A stretch of 59,822 bases of DNA from Pseudomonas sp. P7548. Its GTDB lineage: Bacteria; Pseudomonadota; Gammaproteobacteria; Pseudomonadales; Pseudomonadaceae. Position 1 is the first letter of the stretch; every line of letters begins with the position of its first letter. The stretch is taken from positions 1 to 59,822 of the forward strand of contig NZ_JACARO010000043.1 of the NCBI RefSeq assembly GCF_013386585.1, read 5' to 3'. A program made the position numbers and the translations under genes. Below, one piece after another: positions 37,736 to 44,762 of the stretch. Below the pieces are notes generated by a model, which worked only from the letters and a program-made list of their open reading frames with translations, was not told the origin of the DNA and searched no databases.

Positions 37736-38584
37736 ATGCATCACCGACCTTCCGTGTTTAAAGCGTGTGTTTTTCTCTTCGCCGCATCGGCTTCCCTCGC
37801 AAGCGTAGTTCAGGCGGCGGACAGCAAGCTCGATGATGTGCTCAAGCGTGGGCACCTGATCGTGGGTACAGGCAGTACCAATGCGCCGTGGCACTTCCAG
37901 GGAGCGGATGGCAAGTTGCAGGGTTTTGATATCGACATCGGCCGCATCGTGGCCAAAGGCTTGTTCAACGACCCGAGCAAAGTCGAGTTTGTGGTGCAGT
38001 CTTCCGACGCCCGTATTCCCAACCTGCTGACCGACAAGGTCGACATGAGTTGCCAGTTCATCACCGTCACCGCCAGCCGTGCGCAGCAAGTGGCCTTCAC
38101 CCTGCCGTACTACCGCGAAGGTGTGGGCCTGCTGCTGCCGAACAACAGCAAGTACAAAGAGATCGAAGACCTGCAAGCGGCGGGTGATGGCGTCACCGTG
38201 GCCGTGTTGCAGAACGTGTATGCCGAAGAGCTGGTGCACCAGGCCTTGCCTAAAGCCAAGGTCGATCAGTACGACAGCGTCGACCTGATGTACCAGGCCG
38301 TGAACTCCGGTCGCGCCGATGCCGCCGCCACCGACCAGTCCTCGGTCAAATACCTGATGGTGCAGAACCCAGGCCGCTACCGCAGCCCGGTCTACGCCTG
38401 GAGCCCGCAGACCTATGCGTGCGCCGTCAAGCGTGGCGACCAGGATTGGCTGAACTTCGTCAACACCGCGCTGCATGAAGCCATGACCGGTGTGGAGTTC
38501 CCGACCTACAAGGCCTCGTTCAAGCAATGGTTTGGTGTAGACCTGCCGGAACCGGCGATCGGCTTCCCCGTTGAGTTCAAGTAA
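37736..38584 (+). CDS. Polar amino-acid-type ABC binding protein, probable glucosaminate
   Basis: A 282-residue SBP_bac_3 periplasmic binding protein with a signal peptide (about 1-28, cut near VQA-AD) and family motifs LKRGHLIVGTGSTNAPWHF and GFDIDIGRIVAKGL. The ATG at 37736 has GGAG nine bases upstream. The frame stays open for 100 codons upstream but that region carries the promoter and operator candidates. It is first in an operon with two permeases and an ATPase. Genes further along (PLP ammonia-lyase, KdgK-like kinase) suggest D-glucosaminate as ligand. Confidence 0.88.
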   Translation: MHHRPSVFKACVFLFAASASLASVVQAADSKLDDVLKRGHLIVGTGSTNAPWHFQGADGKLQGFDIDIGRIVAKGLFNDPSKVEFVVQSSDARIPNLLTDKVDMSCQFITVTASRAQQVAFTLPYYREGVGLLLPNNSKYKEIEDLQAAGDGVTVAVLQNVYAEELVHQALPKAKVDQYDSVDLMYQAVNSGRADAAATDQSSVKYLMVQNPGRYRSPVYAWSPQTYACAVKRGDQDWLNFVNTALHEAMTGVEFPTYKASFKQWFGVDLPEPAIGFPVEFK

Positions 38585-38636
38585 ATCGTAAACGCTGGGG
38601 CGTCGCTGACGGCGCCCCATTCAGGTACTGCCCACC

Positions 38637-39299
38637 ATGAACTATCAGTTGAACTTTGCCGCCGTGTGGCGCGACTTCCCCAGCTTGCTGGCGGGGCTCG
38701 GCCTGGGCCTGGAGCTGGCGCTGCTGTCCATCGCCATCGGCTGCGTGATCGGCCTGATGATGGCGTTTGCCATGCTGTCCAAGCACCGGGCGCTGCGTGT
38801 GCTGGCCTCGGTGTACGTGACGGTGATCCGCAATACGCCGATCCTCGTGCTGATCCTGTTGATCTACTTCGCGTTGCCGTCCCTCGGGATCCGTCTCGAC
38901 AAAATCCCGTCCTTCATCATTACCCTGTCGCTGTACGCCGGTGCCTACCTCACCGAAGTGTTCCGCGCAGGCTTGCTGAACATCCCCAAGGGGTTGCGTG
39001 AAGCCGGGTTGGCCATCGGCCTGGGCGAGTGGCGTATCCGCGCCTACATCACCGTGCCGGTGATGCTGCGCAACGTGTTGCCCGCGCTGTCGAACAACTT
39101 CATTTCGCTGTTCAAGGACACCTCCCTGGCCGCTGCCATCGCAGTGCCGGAGCTGACCTATTACGCCCGCAAGATCAACGTCGAAAGCTACCGGGTGATT
39201 GAAACCTGGCTGGTCACGACCGCGCTCTACGTGGCTGCCTGTTACCTCATTGCCATGCTGCTCCGTTACTTGGAACAGCGTCTGGCGATCCGTCGTTAA
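38637..39299 (+). CDS. ABC transporter permease 1 (His/Glu/Gln type)
   Basis: A 220-residue polar amino-acid-type permease with about five membrane segments and the EAA loop EAGLAIGLGEWRIRAYITVPVMLRNVLPAL. It forms a heterodimer with the permease encoded 11 bases downstream. Second gene of the proposed glucosaminate operon. Confidence 0.9.
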   Translation: MNYQLNFAAVWRDFPSLLAGLGLGLELALLSIAIGCVIGLMMAFAMLSKHRALRVLASVYVTVIRNTPILVLILLIYFALPSLGIRLDKIPSFIITLSLYAGAYLTEVFRAGLLNIPKGLREAGLAIGLGEWRIRAYITVPVMLRNVLPALSNNFISLFKDTSLAAAIAVPELTYYARKINVESYRVIETWLVTTALYVAACYLIAMLLRYLEQRLAIRR

Positions 39300-39310
39300 G
39301 GAGGGCTTTC

Positions 39311-39973
39311 ATGTACGAGTCCCCAAGCTGGCTGCATGAGTTGTGGATCGCCCGGGATACCCTGTGGGCGGGCTTTCAGGCCAGTGTTTATGTGTCGGCC
39401 CTGGCGATCATCTTCGGCACCCTGATCGGCATTGTCGCCGGGTTGATCCTGACCTACGGCAAGTTCTGGATGCGTGCGCCGTTTCGCCTGTATGTCGACC
39501 TGATCCGTGGCACCCCGGTGTTCGTGCTGGTGCTGGCGTGTTTTTACATGCTGCCGGCGCTCGGTTGGCAGATCACCGCGTTCCAGGCTGGTGCCGTCGG
39601 GCTGACGCTGTTCTGCGGCTCCCACGTTTCGGAAATCGTGCGCGGTGCGCTGCAAGCCATTCCCCGTGGGCAACTGGAAGCGGGCAAGGCCATCGGCCTG
39701 ACGTTCTACCAGTCCCTGGGCTACGTGCTGCTGCCCCAGGCGCTGCGCCAGATCCTGCCGACCTGGGTCAATTCCTCCACGGAAATCGTCAAGGCCTCCA
39801 CCTTGCTCTCGGTGATCGGCGTGGCCGAGTTGCTGCTCAGTACCCAGCAAGTCATCGCGCGCACCTTCATGACCCTAGAGTTCTACCTGTTCGCAGGCTT
39901 TATGTTCTTTGTCATCAACTACGCCATCGAGTTATTCGGGCGCTACATTGAAAAGCGGGTGGCCTTGCCATGA
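39311..39973 (+). CDS. ABC transporter permease 2 (His/Glu/Gln type)
   Basis: A 220-residue permease of the same family as its upstream neighbour. The ATPase-contact loop is EAGKAIGLTFYQSLGYVLLPQALRQILP, near residue 120. GGAGGG precedes the start. The stop overlaps the ATPase start by ATGA. Confidence 0.9.
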   Translation: MYESPSWLHELWIARDTLWAGFQASVYVSALAIIFGTLIGIVAGLILTYGKFWMRAPFRLYVDLIRGTPVFVLVLACFYMLPALGWQITAFQAGAVGLTLFCGSHVSEIVRGALQAIPRGQLEAGKAIGLTFYQSLGYVLLPQALRQILPTWVNSSTEIVKASTLLSVIGVAELLLSTQQVIARTFMTLEFYLFAGFMFFVINYAIELFGRYIEKRVALP

Positions 39974-40752
39974 ACCAACCTCAAACCAACCAACCGCTGC
40001 TGAATATCCGCGGCCTGCGTAAACAATACGGCCAGGTCGAAGTGCTCAAGGGCGTCGACCTGTCCATGCAGCGCGGCAACGTGGTGACGTTGATCGGCTC
40101 CAGCGGCTCGGGCAAGACCACGCTGCTGCGCTGCGTCAACCTGCTGGAAGAATTCCAGGGCGGGCAGATCACCCTGGACGGCGAGTCCATCGGCTACAGC
40201 GAAATCGCCGGCAAGCGCGTGCGTCACCCCGAGCGCGTGATCGCCCAGCACCGCGCGATGACCGGCATGGCGTTCCAGCAGTTCAACCTGTTCCCGCATT
40301 TGACCGCCTTGCAGAACGTCACCCTCGGCCTGCTCAAGGTCAAGAAGATGGGCAAGGACGAAGCCGTGGCCCTCGCCGAAAAATGGCTGGACCGTGTCGG
40401 CCTGCTGGAGCGTCGCAACCATTTCCCCGGCCAGCTTTCCGGCGGCCAGCAACAGCGTGTGGCGATTGCCCGCGCCATTGCCATGAACCCGAGCCTGATG
40501 CTGTTCGACGAAGTCACCTCGGCCCTCGACCCGGAGCTGGTGGGCGAAGTGCTCAGCGTGATCAAGGGCCTGGCGGAAGAGGGCATGACCATGTTGCTGG
40601 TCACCCACGAAATGCGCTTTGCCTATGAAGTGTCCGACAAGATCGTTTTCATGAACCAGGGCCGCATTGAAGAGCAGGGCACCTCGAAGGACATCTTCGA
40701 ACGCCCGCAATCGCCGCGCCTGGCGGAATTTCTCAAGAACATTCGTTTTTAA
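39970..40752 (+). CDS. ABC transporter ATPase (amino-acid type)
   Basis: A 260-residue ATPase with Walker A GSSGSGKTT (about residues 42-50), signature LSGGQQQRVAIARA, Walker B LMLFDEVTSALD and the switch VTHEM. It energises the two permeases upstream. It is translationally coupled to permease 2 and followed 16 bases later by the RidA gene. Confidence 0.93.
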   Translation: MNQPQTNQPLLNIRGLRKQYGQVEVLKGVDLSMQRGNVVTLIGSSGSGKTTLLRCVNLLEEFQGGQITLDGESIGYSEIAGKRVRHPERVIAQHRAMTGMAFQQFNLFPHLTALQNVTLGLLKVKKMGKDEAVALAEKWLDRVGLLERRNHFPGQLSGGQQQRVAIARAIAMNPSLMLFDEVTSALDPELVGEVLSVIKGLAEEGMTMLLVTHEMRFAYEVSDKIVFMNQGRIEEQGTSKDIFERPQSPRLAEFLKNIRF

Positions 40753-40768
40753 TCAGGAGCACAGTGTT

Positions 40769-41158
40769 ATGAGCATTACTCGTTACGGCACCGGCAGCAC
40801 CGCCGGCGGCGGCCAACCCCGTCCTTTCGCCCGTGCGGTGGAAGCCGACGGCTGGCTCTACGTCTCGGGCCAGGTGCCAGCGGTGGACGGTGAGATCATC
40901 AACGGCGGGATCATCGAGCAAACCCGGCAGACCATGCGCAATGTGGTGGCGATCCTCGAGGAAGCCGGTTACGAATTGAAAGACGTGGTACGCGTTGGCG
41001 TCTGGCTGGAAGACCCACGGGACTTCTGGAGTTTCAACAAGGTCTTCGGCGAGTACTTCACCCCGGAGCACGCCCCGGCGCGCGCCTGTGTGCAGGCCAA
41101 CATGATGGTCGATTGCAAGGTGGAGATCGATTGCGTGGCGTACAAGAAAAAAGGCTAA
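40769..41158 (+). CDS. RidA-family enamine/imine deaminase
   Basis: A 129-residue RidA/YjgF/UK114 protein with GWLYVSGQVPA and the substrate-binding arginine in HAPARACVQANM. RidA proteins hydrolyse reactive enamine and imine intermediates released by PLP enzymes. Its place beside a PLP ammonia-lyase makes a housekeeping role for that reaction plausible. The ATG at 40769 follows AGGAGC by eight bases. The frame that continues upstream into the ATPase gene is rejected. Confidence 0.88.
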   Translation: MSITRYGTGSTAGGGQPRPFARAVEADGWLYVSGQVPAVDGEIINGGIIEQTRQTMRNVVAILEEAGYELKDVVRVGVWLEDPRDFWSFNKVFGEYFTPEHAPARACVQANMMVDCKVEIDCVAYKKKG

Positions 41159-41191
41159 ATTGCCCGACTCTTGATATCACAGAAGATCAAA

Positions 41192-41280
41192 TGTGGGAGC
41201 GGGCTTGCTCGCGAATGCAGTGGGTCAGTCACAGATGCATTCACTGACACACTGCATTCGCGAGCAAGCCCGCTCCCACA
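41192..41280. repeat. REP inverted pair between ridA-like and iclR-like genes
   Basis: Two inverted copies of the GGGAGCGGGCTTGCTCGCGA subtype with a short centre. Confidence 0.9.
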
Positions 41281-41326
41281 GGGGATCGCCTATGCAGCAC
41301 ATACCTTTGACCGGACCCACACTGCC

Positions 41327-42091
41327 ATGACCGAAGACACCATCAAACGCCGCGCCAAAGGACTGGACCGTGCGTTCGATATCCTCGATTTTCTCAAGGA
41401 AATCGGCCAGCCCCTGCGCCCGAATGATATTGCCAGCGGCATTGGCAGCCCCAAGTCCACCGTCTACGAGCTGGTGGCCTCGCTGCTTGAGCGGCGCATC
41501 CTCGAGACCGTGGGCAAGGACGGTCACGTCTACCTGGGCCGCCAGCTGTACTTTCTGGGCCAGGCGCACCTGCGTCATTTCGACCTGACCCGCGAGGCCG
41601 ATCACGCCTTGCAGGAAATTGTCAGCCAGACCCACGAAACCGCGCAGATGTGCCTGCTCAACGGGCGCAAATACACGGTGGCGCTGATGCGCGAAGGCGA
41701 GCGCCATTTCCGTATTTCCTCAGACATCGGCGAAAACGCGCCGATCCCCTGGACCGCCTCCGGGCGCCTGCTGCTGGGGCACCTGAGCGATCAGCAGATC
41801 ATCGACCTGATCGACTACGATGACTTCATCCTGCCGGATGGCCAGCGCTTGCCGCTGGAAACCTTCCTGGCGCAAATCCGTCAGGCCACCCTCGATGGCT
41901 TCTTTTCCTTCGACAGCGTGGCCGACACCTTTACCCATTGCTTTGCCGCCCCGGTACGGGACGCGCAAGGCATCAGCATCGCGACCCTGTGCATCGTTGC
42001 ACCCCGGGCCGACGCGATCAAAAACTACAACGACTATCGCCGGGTGTTGATCGACAGCGCCAACAACCTGGCCCGTCGCATCAACGAATAG
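41327..42091 (+). CDS. IclR-family transcriptional regulator
   Basis: A 254-residue IclR regulator. The N-terminal winged helix (about 10-70; RPNDIASGIGSPKSTVYELVASL) is followed by the GAF-like effector domain (about 80-250). The ATG at 41327 is chosen because MTEDTIKRRAKGLDRAFDIL is a normal family start. Upstream frame runs through the REP. It probably regulates the glucosaminate genes, with the TTCCG-N6-CGGAA dyad at 37696 as a candidate site. Confidence 0.9.
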   Translation: MTEDTIKRRAKGLDRAFDILDFLKEIGQPLRPNDIASGIGSPKSTVYELVASLLERRILETVGKDGHVYLGRQLYFLGQAHLRHFDLTREADHALQEIVSQTHETAQMCLLNGRKYTVALMREGERHFRISSDIGENAPIPWTASGRLLLGHLSDQQIIDLIDYDDFILPDGQRLPLETFLAQIRQATLDGFFSFDSVADTFTHCFAAPVRDAQGISIATLCIVAPRADAIKNYNDYRRVLIDSANNLARRINE

Positions 42092-42100
42092 GAGCATTTC

Positions 42101-43309
42101 ATGTCTGCCATCAACGCCGTTGAAAAAGGCGCCGCCGCCGTCGGTGCCCACTTGGTCCGTGACGTCAGCCTGCCGGCCCTGGTACTGCACCGCGACGCCC
42201 TGGAACACAACATTCGCTGGATGCAGCAGTTTGTCAGCAACAGCGGTGCCGAGCTGGCGCCCCATGGCAAGACCAGCATGATGCCGGCGCTGTTTCAGCG
42301 CCAGATCGAGGCCGGCGCCTGGGGCATCACCCTGGCCAACGCCGTGCAGACCCGCGCCGCCTATGCCGGTGGCGTGCGCCGTGTGTTGATGGCCAACCAA
42401 CTGGTGGGCGCGCCGAACATGGCGCTGATCGCCGACCTGCTGGCCGACAAGGATTTTGATTTTCACTGCATGGTCGATCACCCGGACAACGTCGCCGACC
42501 TGGGCCTGTTCTTCGCCGCCCGTGGCCTGCGCCTGAACGTGATGATCGAATACGGCGTGGTCGGTGGTCGTTGCGGTTGCCGCAGCGAGCAGGAAGTGCG
42601 CGACCTGGCGAAGGCGATCAAGGCCCAGCCGGCCCTGGCCCTCACCGGCATCGAAGGCTATGAAGGCGTGATCCATGGCGAGCACGCCATCAGCGGCATC
42701 CGCGCGTTTGCGGCGAGCCTGGTGCGCCTGGCGGTCGACTTGCAGGACAGCGGTCATTTCGACCTGCCCAAGCCCATCGTCACCGCCTCGGGTTCGGCCT
42801 GGTACGACCTGATCGCCGAATCGTTCGAAGCACAGAACGCCGCTGGCCGCTTCCTCAGCGTGCTGCGCCCGGGCAGTTATGTGGCTCATGACCATGGTAT
42901 CTACAAAGAGGCGCAATGCTGCGTGCTTGACCGTCGCAGCGACCTGAACGAAGGCCTGCGTCCGGCCCTGGAAGTCTGGGCCCACGTACAGTCGCTGCCT
43001 GAGCCGGGGTTTGCGGTGATCGCCCTGGGCAAGCGCGACGTGGCCTACGACGCCGGTCTGCCGGTGCCGCTCAAGCGCTACAAGGCGGGTATTTTGCCGG
43101 CAGAAGGCGATGACGTCGGCGCGTGCAAGGTCACGGCGGTGATGGACCAGCACGCGTTCATGACCGTGGCGCCGGGGGTTGAGCTGCGTATTGGCGACAT
43201 CATTTCGTTCGGTACTTCCCACCCGTGCCTGACCTTTGACAAGTGGCAGGTCGGTTGCCTGGTGGATGAGCAGTTGCAAGTGATCGAGAGCTTGCATACC
43301 TGCTTCTAG
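42101..43309 (+). CDS. PLP-dependent D-amino acid ammonia-lyase, probable D-glucosaminate dehydratase
   Basis: A 402-residue fold-type III PLP enzyme of the DSD1/D-threonine aldolase family. Lys57 in PHGKTSM is the likely PLP lysine, and the C-terminal SHPC (about residue 371) supplies His and Cys that bind the metal in this family. D-glucosaminate dehydratase of P. fluorescens, which makes 2-keto-3-deoxygluconate and ammonia and needs manganese, belongs to this kind of enzyme. The following gene encodes a KDG-kinase-like protein, which supports that substrate over D-serine or D-threonine. It starts 9 bases after the IclR stop with AGGAGC as ribosome binding site. Confidence 0.78.
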   Translation: MSAINAVEKGAAAVGAHLVRDVSLPALVLHRDALEHNIRWMQQFVSNSGAELAPHGKTSMMPALFQRQIEAGAWGITLANAVQTRAAYAGGVRRVLMANQLVGAPNMALIADLLADKDFDFHCMVDHPDNVADLGLFFAARGLRLNVMIEYGVVGGRCGCRSEQEVRDLAKAIKAQPALALTGIEGYEGVIHGEHAISGIRAFAASLVRLAVDLQDSGHFDLPKPIVTASGSAWYDLIAESFEAQNAAGRFLSVLRPGSYVAHDHGIYKEAQCCVLDRRSDLNEGLRPALEVWAHVQSLPEPGFAVIALGKRDVAYDAGLPVPLKRYKAGILPAEGDDVGACKVTAVMDQHAFMTVAPGVELRIGDIISFGTSHPCLTFDKWQVGCLVDEQLQVIESLHTCF

Positions 43310-43322
43310 ACCGCGTCGCTCC

Positions 43323-43389
43323 CTTCGCGAGCAAGCCCGCTCCCACCTTTGAAATGCATTCCAATGTGGGAGCGGGCTTGCTCGCGAAG
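43323..43389. repeat. REP inverted pair, outward orientation
   Basis: Two GAGCGGGCTTGC copies in tail-to-tail order (CTTCGCGAGCAAGCC first, then GGCTTGCTCGCGAAG), the reverse arrangement of most pairs here. It lies between the ammonia-lyase and kinase genes. Confidence 0.88.
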
Positions 43390-43419
43390 AGGCCATCAGC
43401 CACACCCGAGATGTTTGCC

Positions 43420-44325
43420 ATGACCACCCAACCCCGCATCGCCCTCATCGGCGAATGCATGATCGAACTGCAACACCGCGCCGACGGCAGCCTGCACCAG
43501 AGCTTCGGCGGCGACACCCTGAACACGGCGGTGTACCTGCGCCGTGAACTGAGCAGTACCGGTAGCGTCGACTACGTCACCGCCCTGGGCGATGACAGCT
43601 TCAGTGATGCCATGTGCCAGCAATGGGCCGAAGAAGGCCTGGGCCTGGGCATGGTCCAGCGCCTGCCTGGGCGCTTGCCGGGCTTGTACTGCATCCAGAC
43701 CGACGCCAACGGCGAGCGCAAATTCCTCTACTGGCGCAACGAAGCTGCCGTGCGCGACTGCTTCACCACGCCTGCAGCCGAGCCGATCCTGGCTGCCTTG
43801 CCAGGCTATGACGTGGTGTATTTCAGCGGCATCACCCTGGCGGTGCTGGGTGAAGTCGGGCGTGCGCGCCTGCTGCAAACGTTGATCGAAACCCGTCGGC
43901 AAGGGGGCCAGGTGGTGTTCGACAACAACTACCGGCCGCGCCTGTGGGCGTCTGTTGAAGCCGCGCGTGCGGCGTATCACCAGGTGATGGCTGAGGTGGA
44001 TGTTGCCTTGCTCACCGAAGATGACGAGCGGGCGTTGTTTGGCTATGAAGACAGCGAGCAGGTGTTCGCGGCGTACCCGGCAATTGCAGAGGTGGTGCTT
44101 AAGCGTGGGGCGGATGAATGTTTGATCCGCGTGGCAGGTGAGCGCTTTGCGGTGCCGGCCATCAAGGTCGAGAAGGTGGTGGACACGACGGCGGCGGGGG
44201 ACTCATTCAGCGCGGCGTACCTGGCGAGTCGGCTCAAGGGTGGTTCGCCTGAACAGGCTGCACGGGCCGGGCATCAGTTGGCCAGCCGGGTCATTCAGAT
44301 TCCAGGGGCTTTGATTCCTCGTTGA
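43420..44325 (+). CDS. kdgK: PfkB-family sugar kinase, probable 2-keto-3-deoxygluconate kinase
   Basis: A 301-residue ribokinase-fold kinase. It has IALIGECMIEL at the N-terminus, GGDTLNTAVYLRR for substrate binding and DTTAAGDSFSAAYL with the catalytic Asp and anion hole (about residues 245-260). It would phosphorylate 2-keto-3-deoxygluconate to KDPG, feeding the Entner-Doudoroff aldolase. Starts at 43411 and 43420 are both possible. Its place after the ammonia-lyase completes the glucosaminate route. Confidence 0.85.
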   Translation: MTTQPRIALIGECMIELQHRADGSLHQSFGGDTLNTAVYLRRELSSTGSVDYVTALGDDSFSDAMCQQWAEEGLGLGMVQRLPGRLPGLYCIQTDANGERKFLYWRNEAAVRDCFTTPAAEPILAALPGYDVVYFSGITLAVLGEVGRARLLQTLIETRRQGGQVVFDNNYRPRLWASVEAARAAYHQVMAEVDVALLTEDDERALFGYEDSEQVFAAYPAIAEVVLKRGADECLIRVAGERFAVPAIKVEKVVDTTAAGDSFSAAYLASRLKGGSPEQAARAGHQLASRVIQIPGALIPR

Positions 44326-44420
44326 ATGGCCGCCTGCGGCGGTTCGCGGGCAAGCCCGGCTCCCACCGTTGATCGGTGTACGCCGTCCAATGTGGGAGCT
44401 GGCTTGCCTGCGATAGCGGT
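44326..44420. repeat. Mixed REP pair
   Basis: Left copy GCGGGCAAGCCCGGCTCCCAC and right copy GTGGGAGCTGGCTTGCCTGC belong to different subtypes, so the two halves are not complementary along their full length, unlike the other pairs. Confidence 0.75.
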
Positions 44421-44435
44421 TTACAGTCAAGCCCC

Positions 44436-44711
44436 TTAGTCGCGGTAGAACACCTGCACCAGGTGATACCCGAACTTGCTCTTGATTGGCCCGTGCACCA
44501 CCTTCACCGGCTTCTTGAAGATCACCGCATCAATCGCCCCCACCATCTGCCCGGGCCGCACTTCACCCAAGTCGCCCCCACGTTTGCCCGACGGGCAAGT
44601 GGAGTACTTCTTGGCCAGCACATCAAAGGCTTCGCCCTTGGCGATGCGTTGTTTGAGCTGTTCGGCTTCTTCGCTGGTTTTAACCAGGATGTGACGGGCT
44701 AGGGCTTTCAT
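44436..44711 (-). CDS. Small parvulin-type peptidyl-prolyl isomerase
   Basis: A 91-residue single-domain parvulin (PpiC/Par10 type) with ARHILVKTSEEAEQLK, CPSGKRGGDLGEVRPGQMV and FGYHLVQVF. It has no signal peptide, so it is cytosolic. A second, closely similar parvulin is encoded at 59183-59464. It lies between the kinase gene and the large hybrid sensor, with no operon partner evident. Confidence 0.92.
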   Translation of the reverse strand: MKALARHILVKTSEEAEQLKQRIAKGEAFDVLAKKYSTCPSGKRGGDLGEVRPGQMVGAIDAVIFKKPVKVVHGPIKSKFGYHLVQVFYRD

Positions 44712-44762
44712 GCGGGTTACCTTGCAACGGTCAAACGTAAGGGCGCGCGATTATGCCTGAAC

